A program made the position numbers and the translations under genes. A model generated the notes under the pieces. The model was not told where the DNA came from. It saw only the letters and a program-made list of their open reading frames with translations, and ran no database searches. Of a DNA stretch of 64,000 nucleotides, positions 8,845 to 17,350 are shown piece after piece; position 1 is the first letter of the stretch; each line of letters begins with the position of its first letter. Source of the DNA: Mycolicibacterium tusciae (GTDB lineage: Bacteria > Actinomycetota > Actinomycetes > Mycobacteriales > Mycobacteriaceae); the NCBI RefSeq assembly GCF_002086795.1, contig NZ_MVIM01000018.1:1-64000 (forward strand), written 5' to 3'.

Positions 8845-10104
8845 TCAGCTCAGCGCGCGGCGCAGCAGGTGCATCGCGACGGTGGTCGACCGTTCACGGA
8901 CGTCGGACCGGTTACCGGGTAACCGCATCCGGCGCACATCGGTGGTGCCGTCGGCGAGCTTCACGCAGAAACAGACCGTGCCCACCGGCTTGTCCTCGGA
9001 GCCGCCACCCGGCCCGGCGATTCCCGTGATCGCGACCGCGGTGTCGGCGGCAAACCGGCGCAACGCCCCCTCGGCCATCGCCTCGGCGACAATTTCCGAC
9101 ACCGCGCCGTGCGCTTCGATGAGTGCCGGGTCCACGCCGAGAAGTTCGGACTTGGCCTCGTTCGAGTAGGAGACCACTCCTCCCGCGACGTACGCCGACG
9201 ATCCGGGCAGATCCGTCAGCCGGGCCGCCACCAGACCCGCCGTGCAGGATTCGGCGGTAGCGATCGTCCGTCCGGCCAGCAACGCCGCAACCTGATCGTC
9301 GACGGTGGCGCCGTCCTCGGAGAAGATCTCGCCGCCATGGCGCTCGCGCAGCAGCCTCATCAGGTCGGCGTACACGGCGGCGGCGTCCGGTTCGTAGCGG
9401 GTCACCATCTCGATTTCGCCGCGCCGAAGGCAGGTGGTGATCTCGAGCCGTTCGAAACCGTCGACGTGCGCTTCGGCCTCGCGCAGCGTGTCGGCGAGCC
9501 CCGACTCCGGCAGACCGAACATCCGCACCATCTCCTGTTGGTACGTCGTCCGGCCGGCGATCGCCTCCTGCACCGCAGGCGTTTGCAGAGCAGACGGCCA
9601 CATCGGCTGCAGCTCGCGCGGCGGGCCGGGCAACACGACGACCGTCGGTTTCCCCGGTACAACGACGCCCGGCGCGGTGCCGACCGGATAAATGACGTGG
9701 GCACCCTCGGGTATCAGTGCCTGCTTGCGGTTGGCTGCGCGGACCGCCTCCAGATCGACGTTGGGGTAGCGCGCCATCAGGCGTTGCACGATGTCGGCGA
9801 TCTTGACCTCGAGCTCGTTGTCCAACACCAACTCTCGGCCGCAGAACCGGGCCACCGTCGCGACCGTCATATCGTCGGCGGTCGGGCCCAGACCTCCGCT
9901 CGTGACGATGAGGTCCACACCCTCGGTGGCGAGGAACCGCAGTTGCGCCTCGATGTCGTCCGGCCGGTCCCCGCAGATGGTGATGTGCGCGAGTTCGACA
10001 CCCAGCTCGAGCAGTCGGTCAGCGATCCACGGCCCATTGCGGTCGGTCACCCTTCCGGTGAGGACTTCGGTTCCGGTCACCACGATGCCCGCGCGTGCGC
10101 TCAC
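8845..10104 (-). CDS. cinA: CinA-like nicotinamide-nucleotide protein
   Basis: At 419 residues this is close to M. tuberculosis CinA (Rv1901) along its length. The N-terminal MoCF/COG1058 domain (about residues 5-170) has GTEVLTGRVTDRNGPWIAD and TSGGLGPTADDMT; the C-terminal CinA domain (about 250-410) has TAESCTAGL, VVSYSNEAK and AITGIAGPGGG. The C-terminal domain in other bacteria deamidates NMN in pyridine-nucleotide recycling. I set the start at the GTG at 10104 because the protein then begins VSARAGIVVTGTE as in the homolog; the longer frame upstream is not conserved. It is divergent from a hotdog thioesterase gene, with 46 bp between starts. Confidence 0.93.
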   Translation of the reverse strand: MSARAGIVVTGTEVLTGRVTDRNGPWIADRLLELGVELAHITICGDRPDDIEAQLRFLATEGVDLIVTSGGLGPTADDMTVATVARFCGRELVLDNELEVKIADIVQRLMARYPNVDLEAVRAANRKQALIPEGAHVIYPVGTAPGVVVPGKPTVVVLPGPPRELQPMWPSALQTPAVQEAIAGRTTYQQEMVRMFGLPESGLADTLREAEAHVDGFERLEITTCLRRGEIEMVTRYEPDAAAVYADLMRLLRERHGGEIFSEDGATVDDQVAALLAGRTIATAESCTAGLVAARLTDLPGSSAYVAGGVVSYSNEAKSELLGVDPALIEAHGAVSEIVAEAMAEGALRRFAADTAVAITGIAGPGGGSEDKPVGTVCFCVKLADGTTDVRRMRLPGNRSDVRERSTTVAMHLLRRALS

Positions 10105-10150
10105 GCCGTACGACACTACGCATCTCGGACGTGGGACACGAAGGGCGGTA

Positions 10151-10549
10151 ATGTCGTTCCGCATGACTGCGCCGAGGTCGCTGCGGGAGCTCTTCGATCA
10201 GCTCGGCCTCGCCGAGGTCCCGTCGACCGACGACAGCGTGATCATGGAGATGCCCGTCGACGAACGCACCGTCAACACCGCGGGCGGACTGCAGGGCGGG
10301 TTGATCGCCACGATGGCCGACGTGACCGCGGGCCAACTCGCCGCCCGGGCCACACCGTTCGGGCACGCGATCGCCACGACCGATCTCTTCATTCGCTATC
10401 TGCGGCCGATCAAGGTCGGGCCGGCCCGTGCGGTCGCGCGCATCCTTCGCACCGGCAAGCGGTCCGTCGTCGTCCAGGTGGACATCTACCGGGCCAACGA
10501 CGACCAGATCGGTGCCACGGCGACGGTCAACTTCGCCGCCGTCGACTGA
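10151..10549 (+). CDS. PaaI-family hotdog thioesterase
   Basis: A 132-residue single-hotdog protein with the PaaI pattern NTAGGLQGGLIATMADVTAG (about residues 45-64), where the central helix follows the GG loop and carries the Asp expected for catalysis. Such enzymes hydrolyse acyl-CoA or phenylacetyl-CoA type thioesters. The ATG at 10151 has AAGGG about eight bases upstream; a second ATG at 10163 is also possible. It is divergent from cinA and ends ten bases from the convergent decarboxylase gene. Confidence 0.85.
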   Translation: MSFRMTAPRSLRELFDQLGLAEVPSTDDSVIMEMPVDERTVNTAGGLQGGLIATMADVTAGQLAARATPFGHAIATTDLFIRYLRPIKVGPARAVARILRTGKRSVVVQVDIYRANDDQIGATATVNFAAVD

Positions 10550-10558
10550 TCGGGCGCT

Positions 10559-11902
10559 CTATTCGGTGCGGGCCAGCACCTCGCGGACGATGTCGAGCGT
10601 CGTCGCCGGGTGGAGGAAGGCGAAGCGGCCGACTGTCTCCCCCTCCCATTTGGTGGGCGGGATGAACGCCACCTCGTCCTCGTGCAGTCGCTGCGCCCAC
10701 GCGTCGTAGTCGACGGCGCTCCAGCCGAGCCGGCGGAACAGCACCACGCCGAGATCCGGCTCGCGGATCAATTCCAGTTGGGGTGCGGCGCGGATCAGCT
10801 CCGCGGTCTGACGTGCGAGCGCCGCGGCGACCTCGATGGCCTGTCGATAGGCCTCCAGGCCGTACACCGCGAGGGAGAACCACAGCGGCAATCCCCGCGC
10901 CCGCCGCGTGAGGTGATACGCGTAGTCCGACGGATTCCACTCGCCGGTCGAGGTGTGAATGACGTCGAGATACGACGCGTCCTGAGTGTGGGTCGCCCTT
11001 GCCAGCTCGGGATCGCGGTACAACAGCGCACAGCAGTCGAACGGTGTGAACAGCCATTTGTGGGGGTCCAGGATGAACGAGTCGGCCTGTTCGAGCCCGA
11101 TGTACTTCGGCCGCAGTGACCGGGCGAAGATGCCGGAACCGCCGTATGCACCGTCGACGTGGAACCACCAACCACGTTCTCGCGCAAGCGCTCCGACGCC
11201 GGCGAGGTCGTCGATGATGCCCGCGTTGGTCGTGCCGGACGTGCACACCACGGCGGCGATGTTCTGCGCGTCGGCGGGCACCGCCGCGCGAACAGTGTCG
11301 GCGGTGAGCCGGTGATCCGGCGTCTCGACCACCAATGCGTCCATCTCGAGCAGCCGCAGGGTGTTGACGATCGACGAGTGCGCATCGGATCCGACCACCA
11401 CCCGCAGTCGGCCGGTCGCACCACGCTTCTTCGCGGTCTCGCGCGCCACCGCGAGCGCCGACAGGTTCCCCGCCGAGCCACCTGAGACGAAGCATCCGCC
11501 CGATGTCGTCGGCATCCCGGCTTCGTGTGCGATCACGCGCAGCACCGAATTCTCGGCCGCGATCGCGCCCGAGGCCTCCAGCCAAGAGATGCCTTGAATC
11601 GAGGCGCACGACACCAACATGTCGAACGCCAGACTGGCTTTCGTCGGCGCGGCCGGAATGAAGCCGAGGAAGCGCGGACTGTCCGCGGAGATGACGCTCG
11701 GGGCGATCACCGAGGTGTAGACGCCGAACACCTCATCCGGCGGTCGCGGCGTCTCGCGGATCACTCCGTCGAGTCGCTCGTAGAGCTCGTCGATCGCCAA
11801 CGTGCCCTTGTCGAGTGGGACCGGGCTCATACGCAGCCGGTTCTCGGCGTAGGCCAGCACACTGCGCAGCATGTTCTCGGTGTTCTGGTCGACTTCATGC
11901 AT
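10559..11902 (-). CDS. Pyridoxal-dependent decarboxylase (group II, aromatic/glutamate type)
   Basis: This 447-residue fold-type I PLP enzyme contains the group II decarboxylase signature around DPHKWLF, with the internal aldimine Lys at position 282. Other visible sites are SGGSAGNLSAL (phosphate cup), HVDGAYGG (Asp that pairs with the pyridine nitrogen) and CTSGTTNAG. Members decarboxylate aromatic amino acids, glutamate, or diaminobutyrate to amines. A polyamine or amine product is plausible but the substrate cannot be told. The gene stands alone between convergent thioesterase and co-directional dehydrogenase genes. Confidence 0.88.
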   Translation of the reverse strand: MHEVDQNTENMLRSVLAYAENRLRMSPVPLDKGTLAIDELYERLDGVIRETPRPPDEVFGVYTSVIAPSVISADSPRFLGFIPAAPTKASLAFDMLVSCASIQGISWLEASGAIAAENSVLRVIAHEAGMPTTSGGCFVSGGSAGNLSALAVARETAKKRGATGRLRVVVGSDAHSSIVNTLRLLEMDALVVETPDHRLTADTVRAAVPADAQNIAAVVCTSGTTNAGIIDDLAGVGALARERGWWFHVDGAYGGSGIFARSLRPKYIGLEQADSFILDPHKWLFTPFDCCALLYRDPELARATHTQDASYLDVIHTSTGEWNPSDYAYHLTRRARGLPLWFSLAVYGLEAYRQAIEVAAALARQTAELIRAAPQLELIREPDLGVVLFRRLGWSAVDYDAWAQRLHEDEVAFIPPTKWEGETVGRFAFLHPATTLDIVREVLARTE

Positions 11903-11941
11903 GCCTGAAGTCTGGCACCGGTGCGCCCCGGCCGAGCGGGA

Positions 11942-12691
11942 TTAACCCAGCGGCAGCGGCTTGTGCGGAACGTCGGTCACCAGTCCGCCGTCCATGACGA
12001 ACTCGGCGCCCGTCGCGAACGACGACTCGTCGCTGACCAGGAACACTACGAACGGCGCGACCTCTTCGGACTGGCCGGGCCGCCGCAGCGGCGCGGTCAC
12101 CATGTCGTCGGGGAAATGCTTCGTCATCGGGGTGCGAATGAAGCCCGGATGAATCGAGTTGACCCGGATGTTCTTGGGGCCCAGTTCGATCGCCGCCGAC
12201 TTGGCCAGTCCGCGGACCGCCCACTTCGATGCGACGTAGGGGTGCACCATCGGTGCGCCGCGCAGTCCCTCGATGGACGACACGTTGATGATCGAGCCGC
12301 CACCCGCCTTCTTCATCTCTTCGACGACGGCCTGCATGCCCAGGAAGGTGCCGGTCAGGTTGACGTCGATGACCTGCTGCCATTTGGCCATGTCGAACTT
12401 GCCGATCTGGCCAAGCGCGACGATCGCGGCGTTGTTGACGAGCGCGGTGACCTTGCCGAACGCCTCGACGGCGACATTGACCGCCGCTTCCCATTGCTCG
12501 GCATCGGTGACGTCGAGATGGACATAGCGCGCCGATTCTCCAAGTTCATCGGCCAGCGCCTTGCCCTCCTCGTCGAGGATGTCCCCGATGACCACCTTTC
12601 CGCCCTCGGCGACCAGCGCCCTGGCGTGAGCGGCCCCCATACCGCGAGCTCCGCCACTGATCAGTGCCACTTTTCCGTCCACGCGTCCCAT
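11942..12691 (-). CDS. SDR oxidoreductase, FabG3-like (3-alpha/20-beta-hydroxysteroid dehydrogenase type)
   Basis: A 249-residue classical short-chain dehydrogenase: SGGARGMG cofactor motif at the N-terminus, NNAAI near residue 88, catalytic Ser in NVSSIEG and the YVASK motif. It aligns over its length with Rv2002 (FabG3) as I recall it, including the GDILDEEGKA segment, where the acidic residue after beta-2 indicates NAD(H) preference. Rv2002 oxidises and reduces hydroxysteroids at C3 and C20. A KstR-type operator lies 33 bases upstream of the ATG, shared with the divergent DapB-like operon. This supports a role in steroid metabolism, although the exact position attacked is inference. Confidence 0.88.
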   Translation of the reverse strand: MGRVDGKVALISGGARGMGAAHARALVAEGGKVVIGDILDEEGKALADELGESARYVHLDVTDAEQWEAAVNVAVEAFGKVTALVNNAAIVALGQIGKFDMAKWQQVIDVNLTGTFLGMQAVVEEMKKAGGGSIINVSSIEGLRGAPMVHPYVASKWAVRGLAKSAAIELGPKNIRVNSIHPGFIRTPMTKHFPDDMVTAPLRRPGQSEEVAPFVVFLVSDESSFATGAEFVMDGGLVTDVPHKPLPLG

Positions 12692-12724
12692 GGGGCGTCA
12701 GGTTACCGCACCACCTCGAGGAAC

Positions 12725-12738
12725 TAGAACCTGTTCCA
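12725..12738. promoter_or_regulatory. KstR-type operator A (divergent promoter)
   Basis: TAGAACCTGTTCCA is an exact match to the KstR motif TNNAACNNGTTNNA. It lies almost midway between the FabG3-like gene (33 bases to its ATG) and the DapB-like gene (31 bases to its ATG), so one repressor dimer could block both. On the plus side a CATACT at 12757-12762 is placed as a -10 element whose transcript would begin at the ATG (leaderless), putting the operator over the -35. Confidence 0.8.
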
Positions 12739-12769
12739 ATTTCGGAGGGCAGCTTGCATACTGCTCGCC

Positions 12770-13846
12770 ATGGCAATTCGCGTCGCACTCCTCGGCACCG
12801 GCAACTGCGGCAGCCTGGCGCTGCGGCAACTGATCACCGACGCGCGCTTCGACCTGACCGGCGTGTGGGTGTCGACGGAGGCCAAGGTGGGCAAGGACGC
12901 CGGCGAGCTCGCCCGGCTGGATGTCACCACGGGCATCACCGCGACCAACGACCTCGAGGCCATCGTCGCCGCAAAGCCCGACTGCGTCGTCTACACCGCC
13001 ATGGGCGACACGCGCCCCCGCGAGGCACTTGCCGACGTGCGCACGTTCTTGTCCGCGGGCATCAACGTCGTCGGATCGAGCGTCGGCGCGCTCCAGTATC
13101 CGTGGGGACTGCTTCCCGACAAGGCCATTCAGAAAGTGGAAGACGCTGCGCGCGAAGGAGATTCGACCGTCTTCTTCACCGGAGTCGATCCGGGCTTCTG
13201 CACCGACCTGCTGCCTTTCGCGCTGGCCGGCACGTGTCAGAGCATCGAACAAATCCGCACGATGGAGATCGCCGACTACGCCACCTACGACGGTGAGACG
13301 GTGATGTTCGACGTGATGGGCTTCGGCAACGCGATCGGCGATCTGCCGATCCTCTATCAGCCGGGCGTGCTGTCCATCGCCTGGGGCACCGCCATCCGCC
13401 AGCTCGCCGCCGGCCTTGGCATCGAGGTCGACGAGATTCGCGATTCCGTCGAACAGGAGCCGGCTCCCGAGGACCTGCACGTCGCCGTCGGCACGATCAA
13501 GAAAGGCACCGTCGCCGCGGTCCGCTTCCTGATCGAGGGCATGGTCGGCGGGAAGCCGGTGATCGTCGTCGAACATGTCACGCGACTGGACCCCGATCTG
13601 CGTCCGGACTGGGCCCAGCCCGCTCATCCGGGTGGCTCGTATCGAGTCGAGATCACCGGTGAGCCGTCGTACTTCTGCGACATCGTGCCGATGAGCCGCA
13701 ACGGCGGCGCCCCGTACGCGGCCATCCTGGCCGCCGCGGGCCGCATCGTGAACGCGATCCCCGACGTCGTCGCCGCACCCGCGGGCATCCGGACCACCTT
13801 GGATATGCCGCTCGTGACCGGAAAGGGTGTCGTCGCAGCCACGTAG
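12770..13846 (+). CDS. NAD(P)H-dependent amine dehydrogenase family protein (DapB-like N-terminal domain)
   Basis: The 358-residue protein starts with a Rossmann motif (VALLGTGNCGSLALRQL) and has the dihydrodipicolinate-reductase-like fold of the family that includes 2,4-diaminopentanoate dehydrogenase. In mid-protein is FFTGVDPGFCTDLLPFAL, conserved in the mycobacterial relatives. It is probably Rv1059-like; Rv1059 is, as I recall, a KstR target in M. tuberculosis. No substrate is known. It opens an operon with a HAD hydrolase (11 bp) and a VOC protein (11 bp). KstR-type operator A stands 31 bases upstream of the ATG and there is no ribosome site, suggesting a leaderless message. Confidence 0.85.
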   Translation: MAIRVALLGTGNCGSLALRQLITDARFDLTGVWVSTEAKVGKDAGELARLDVTTGITATNDLEAIVAAKPDCVVYTAMGDTRPREALADVRTFLSAGINVVGSSVGALQYPWGLLPDKAIQKVEDAAREGDSTVFFTGVDPGFCTDLLPFALAGTCQSIEQIRTMEIADYATYDGETVMFDVMGFGNAIGDLPILYQPGVLSIAWGTAIRQLAAGLGIEVDEIRDSVEQEPAPEDLHVAVGTIKKGTVAAVRFLIEGMVGGKPVIVVEHVTRLDPDLRPDWAQPAHPGGSYRVEITGEPSYFCDIVPMSRNGGAPYAAILAAAGRIVNAIPDVVAAPAGIRTTLDMPLVTGKGVVAAT

Positions 13847-13857
13847 GCTGGGGCGCG

Positions 13858-14625
13858 ATGACCGCGCAGCCCGTGGCCGAGGACCCCACTGCCGAGATCG
13901 CCGCAAGTGAACCGGGGGCGCACGTCGGTGCCTTTTTCGACCTCGACGGCACCCTGGTGGACGGCTTCACCGCAGCGGCGCACGCCAGCGACCGCTTCAA
14001 ACGCAGGCAGGCCGGCATCGGCGAGATCCTGGGGGTCTTCGAAGCGGCGATGCGTTACCGACTTCGCCGGATGCGGTTCGAACATCTGTTGACCAGGGCG
14101 GCGGGTTATCTCCGCGGCGAGAGGCTGGCCGACCTCGACGACGTCTGCGAGCGAATCTTCGTCGACAGTCTGGCCACCCGGGTCTTTCCGGTCATGCGCG
14201 AGATCGTCGCGGCGCATCAGGAACGCGGCCATACCGTGGTGCTCACCACCTCGGCAGTGACCATCCATGCCCACCCGGTCGCCCGCTATCTCGAGATCGA
14301 CCACGTGCTGTGCAACCACTTCACGCTCGACGGTGACGGCCGCCTGACCGGTCAAATCGAGAAACCCGTCGTCTGGGGGCGGAACAAGGCCAGCGCGGCA
14401 ACGCGTTTCTGCGACGTCAATCAGGTTGACCTGCAACGCAGTTACTTCTACGCCGACGGCGACGAGGACGCGGTGTTGATGGCGATGGTCGGCAACCCCC
14501 GGCCGGTGAACCCGCGCCCGAAACTCGCCACGCTGGCCGCCGACCACGACTGGCCGGTCCTTCGCGTCGTCGGCAACCGCGGGCGACGGCGCCCGTCGTT
14601 ACGCAGGTTCGTCGGCTACGACTGA
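13858..14625 (+). CDS. HAD-IB family hydrolase
   Basis: A 255-residue HAD-superfamily subfamily IB protein. Motif I is FFDLDGTLVDG with nucleophile Asp28 and acid/base Asp30; motif II is the TTSAV segment after HTVVL; motif III/IV is the YADGDEDAV region after the Lys-bearing stretch. Subfamily IB includes phosphoserine phosphatase-like enzymes acting on small phosphomonoesters. It follows the DapB-like gene by 11 bp and precedes a VOC gene, so it is likely co-transcribed from the KstR-type promoter. The substrate and the link to steroid metabolism are unknown. Confidence 0.85.
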   Translation: MTAQPVAEDPTAEIAASEPGAHVGAFFDLDGTLVDGFTAAAHASDRFKRRQAGIGEILGVFEAAMRYRLRRMRFEHLLTRAAGYLRGERLADLDDVCERIFVDSLATRVFPVMREIVAAHQERGHTVVLTTSAVTIHAHPVARYLEIDHVLCNHFTLDGDGRLTGQIEKPVVWGRNKASAATRFCDVNQVDLQRSYFYADGDEDAVLMAMVGNPRPVNPRPKLATLAADHDWPVLRVVGNRGRRRPSLRRFVGYD

Positions 14626-14636
14626 CAGGAGCATCG

Positions 14637-14993
14637 GTGCCGGACAAATTCAACGACATCGCCGCGGTCATCGCGACCAGGGACTACGCCGCCGCCCGCG
14701 CCTGGTACATCCGGGTCATCGGCCGCGAACCCGACCTGGAACCGATCGAAGGCGTCGGCGAGTGGCAGATCGCCGCGACCGCGTGGCTTCAAATCGTCGA
14801 GGATCACGACCGGGCGGGCAAGACCGCGGTGCGTCTCGGGGTCGACGACCTGGGGGCGCAGATCTCGGCATTGGAGGCCGAGGGCATCGCGACCGGTGAA
14901 CTCGTGGTGATCGCCGATCTGGTCAAGGTCGTCGACGTCGCCGATCCGGACGGCAACGAGGTTTCCTTCGTCCAGGACCTGACCGGCGAATAG
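14637..14993 (+). CDS. VOC (glyoxalase/bleomycin-resistance-like) family protein
   Basis: A 118-residue protein with the paired beta-alpha-beta-beta-beta modules of the vicinal-oxygen-chelate fold: IAAVIATRDYAAARAWYIRVIG at the start and VVDVADPDGNEVSFVQDL near the end, the usual positions of metal-binding or substituted residues. It begins at a GTG preceded by AGGAG. As the third gene of the operon begun by the DapB-like protein it is probably under KstR-type operator A. VOC proteins may isomerise, cleave or only bind ligands; the activity is not determined. Confidence 0.8.
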   Translation: MPDKFNDIAAVIATRDYAAARAWYIRVIGREPDLEPIEGVGEWQIAATAWLQIVEDHDRAGKTAVRLGVDDLGAQISALEAEGIATGELVVIADLVKVVDVADPDGNEVSFVQDLTGE

Positions 14994-15051
14994 CCCTCAT
15001 CTGCCGGCAATACCCCCCGAACGGTCACAACCGCCCGACGACGTACTAAAC

Positions 15052-15065
15052 TAGAACACGTTCCA
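15052..15065. promoter_or_regulatory. KstR-type operator B
   Basis: TAGAACACGTTCCA matches TNNAACNNGTTNNA exactly and is a near-perfect inverted repeat. It ends 31 bases before the ATG of the nitronate-monooxygenase-like gene, the same spacing as operator A to the DapB-like gene and operator E to the CMD gene. Confidence 0.8.
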
Positions 15066-15096
15066 ATTCGTGATCCGGGCCCATCGAGGAGCAGTC

Positions 15097-16230
15097 ATGC
15101 GCACCCCCATCTGCGACGAACTCAACATCGAGTATCCGATTTTCGCCTTCACCCATTGCCGGGACGTGGTGGTCGCCGTCAGCAAGGCCGGCGGATTCGG
15201 CGTGCTCGGCGCGGTCGGCTTCTCCCCTGAGCAGCTCGAGATCGAGCTGAACTGGATCGACGACAACATCGGCGACCATCCCTACGGCGTCGACATCGTC
15301 ATCCCCAACAAGTACGAGGGCATGGACTCGACCGACCTCGATCCCGAGGTGCTCAAGAAGACGCTCAACGACCTGGTGCCGCAGGAGCACATCGACTTCG
15401 CGAAGAAGGTGCTGGCCGACCACGGCGTTCCCGTCGAGCACAGCGACGACGACGCACTGCAGCTGCTCGGCTGGACCGAGGCCACCGCCACCCCGCAGGT
15501 CGAGGTCGCGCTGCAGCACCCGAAGTGCACCCTGATCGCGAACGCGCTCGGCACCCCGCCCGCCGACATGATCAAACACATCCACGACGAGGGACGTAAG
15601 GTCGCCGCGCTGTGCGGCTCGCCGTCGCAGGCGCGCAAGCATGCCGATGCCGGTGTCGACATCATCATCGCCCAGGGCGGCGAGGCGGGCGGACACTGCG
15701 GTGAGATCGGCTCGATCGTGCTGTGGCCGCAGGTCGTCAAGGAGGTTGCACCCGTTCCCGTGCTCGCCGCGGGTGGAATCGGCAGCGGTCAGCAGATCGC
15801 CGCGGCGCTGGCGCTCGGCGCGCAGGGCGCGTGGACTGGCTCGCAGTGGGTGGTGGTCGAGGAATCCGAGCACACCCCAGTGCAGCACGCCGCGTACGTC
15901 AAGGCCGAGAGCCGCGACACCGTGCGCAGCCGGTCCTTCACCGGTAAGCCCGCGCGGATGCTGCGCAACGACTGGACCGAGGCGTGGGAGAACCCGGACA
16001 ACCCGAAGCCGCTGGGAATGCCGTTGCAGTACATGGTGTCCGGGATGGCGGTGGCAGCCACGCACAAGTACCCCAACGAGAGTGTCGACGTCGCGTTCAA
16101 CCCCATCGGCCAGGTCGTCGGCCAGTTCACCAAGGTGGAGAAGTCCTCGGCCGTGATCGAGCGGTGGGTGCAGGAGTACCTCGAGGCGACCGCCACGCTC
16201 AACGAGCTCAATGAGGCTGCGTCTGTTTGA
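15097..16230 (+). CDS. Nitronate monooxygenase family flavoprotein
   Basis: A 377-residue FMN-dependent TIM-barrel enzyme of the nitronate monooxygenase (2-nitropropane dioxygenase-like) family. The FMN phosphate-binding regions are visible as IIAQGGEAGGHCG and VLAAGGIGSGQQIAAALALGA. Start at ATG 15097 follows GAGGAG. It resembles Rv1894c, which as I recall is in the KstR regulon; a related family member, IpdC, acts in steroid C/D-ring degradation. An exact KstR-type operator lies 31 bases upstream. I infer a flavin-dependent step in steroid catabolism rather than nitronate detoxification. The following membrane-protein gene overlaps its stop. Confidence 0.88.
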   Translation: MRTPICDELNIEYPIFAFTHCRDVVVAVSKAGGFGVLGAVGFSPEQLEIELNWIDDNIGDHPYGVDIVIPNKYEGMDSTDLDPEVLKKTLNDLVPQEHIDFAKKVLADHGVPVEHSDDDALQLLGWTEATATPQVEVALQHPKCTLIANALGTPPADMIKHIHDEGRKVAALCGSPSQARKHADAGVDIIIAQGGEAGGHCGEIGSIVLWPQVVKEVAPVPVLAAGGIGSGQQIAAALALGAQGAWTGSQWVVVEESEHTPVQHAAYVKAESRDTVRSRSFTGKPARMLRNDWTEAWENPDNPKPLGMPLQYMVSGMAVAATHKYPNESVDVAFNPIGQVVGQFTKVEKSSAVIERWVQEYLEATATLNELNEAASV

Positions 16231-16676
16231 TCGCCGCCGCGTGCGCCGGCTTTCTGATCGCCGTCCTGTGGATGGACCTGATGTTCGACAGCCAGGTCCT
16301 TCGACACCGCGGCAGGGACGTCCTGCCGGAGGCGGTGCTCGCGTCGATCTCCGGGTACTACTGCCGGGCCACGACGACATCGCGGCCGATGAGTTATCTC
16401 ATCGCGCTGGTGATGGCGATCCTGTTGGGCGCGCTCGCGGTTCGGTTCCTCACCGGCGATGATCCTTTGTGGCTGATCGCGACCAGTGTCGTGCTGGCCG
16501 GCTTTCCGATTGCCTTGGCCATGGCGCGCACGGTTCGCAGCGCCGTTCGCCTCGGGGCGCGCACCGACGATCTCGCCGAACAGTCTCGGTTGGCGCGAGC
16601 GGTGTGCGTTGACCACCTGGTGTGCCTGGCCTGCCTGTCGGGCTTTCTTGTCGTCTGGCTGACGCTCGCGGGCTGA
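16227..16676 (+). CDS. Four-helix integral membrane protein
   Basis: A 149-residue hydrophobic protein with four predicted membrane helices (start to about residue 18, 56-74, 80-100 and 126-146). It starts at a TTG that shares bases with the TGA of the upstream flavoenzyme gene (16227-16230), implying translational coupling and transcription from KstR-type operator B. An in-frame stop at 16212 rules out an earlier start. I do not recognise a family. A transport or membrane-anchoring role for steroid catabolism is only a guess from position. Confidence 0.7.
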   Translation: MIAAACAGFLIAVLWMDLMFDSQVLRHRGRDVLPEAVLASISGYYCRATTTSRPMSYLIALVMAILLGALAVRFLTGDDPLWLIATSVVLAGFPIALAMARTVRSAVRLGARTDDLAEQSRLARAVCVDHLVCLACLSGFLVVWLTLAG

Positions 16677-16711
16677 ACCCCGGCCGCTCGGCGTTGTGTT
16701 GGCCCGGCGAT

Positions 16712-16731
16712 TATGTAAGGTGTCATACATA
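16712..16731. promoter_or_regulatory. Inverted repeat, probable TetR operator
   Basis: TATGTA (16712-16717) and TACATA (16726-16731) form a perfect six-base inverted repeat with an eight-base spacer, 25 bases before the ATG of the TetR-family gene. The position suggests autoregulation of the TetR/molybdopterin-oxidoreductase operon. Confidence 0.6.
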
Positions 16732-16756
16732 GCAAGCCGGACGGAGGTCCACGCGC

Positions 16757-17350
16757 ATGGTCAGTCCCCGCGAGCGAATGGTCATATCGGCCGCTCTCCT
16801 CATTCGCGAGCGCGGCGCCCACCCGACCGCCATCGCCGACGTGCTGGAGCACAGCGGAGCCCCGCGCGGATCGGCCTACCATTACTTCCCCGGCGGGCGC
16901 ACCCAGCTGCTGTGCGAAGCGATCGACTACGCGGGCGAGTACATCGCGGCGAAGATCGCCAAAGCCGAATCCGGCATCGACGCACTCGACAGGTTGTTCG
17001 CCGACTATCGAAAGCAGTTGCTGAACAGTGACTTTCGCGCGGGGTGTCCCGTCGTCGCCGTCAGTGTGGAGTCGGGTGACCCCGAGAAGCCCGACGCCGC
17101 CGCGGCGGTGATCGAGCGCGCGGCCGCGGCCTTCAGTCGATGGACGGACCTCATCACCACCCGCCTGATATCGGACGGCGTCCCCAAGCCGCGCGCCGCC
17201 GAACTCGCCATGCTGACAACCACATCCGTCGAAGGCGCGATCGTCGTCGCGCGCGCATCTCGAGACGTCACGGCTCTCGACCTCGTTCATGGCCAGCTAC
17301 GCGCCCTCGTACTGGCCGAGACCTCGGAAAGGAAATCCGGAGATGACTAA
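16757..17350 (+). CDS. TetR/AcrR family transcriptional regulator (LmrA/YxaF-like)
   Basis: A 197-residue repressor. The N-terminal helix-turn-helix covers about residues 5-50 (AALLIRERGAHPTAIADVLEHSGAPRG, then SAYHYFPGG), where the RGSAYHYFPGGR block is typical of the LmrA/YxaF group. The C-terminal part has the GCPVVAVSVES segment conserved in that group's ligand-binding domain. It overlaps the following molybdopterin oxidoreductase gene by eight bases, so it most likely regulates that enzyme in response to its substrate. The inverted repeat at 16712-16731 is the probable operator. Confidence 0.88.
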   Translation: MVSPRERMVISAALLIRERGAHPTAIADVLEHSGAPRGSAYHYFPGGRTQLLCEAIDYAGEYIAAKIAKAESGIDALDRLFADYRKQLLNSDFRAGCPVVAVSVESGDPEKPDAAAAVIERAAAAFSRWTDLITTRLISDGVPKPRAAELAMLTTTSVEGAIVVARASRDVTALDLVHGQLRALVLAETSERKSGDD

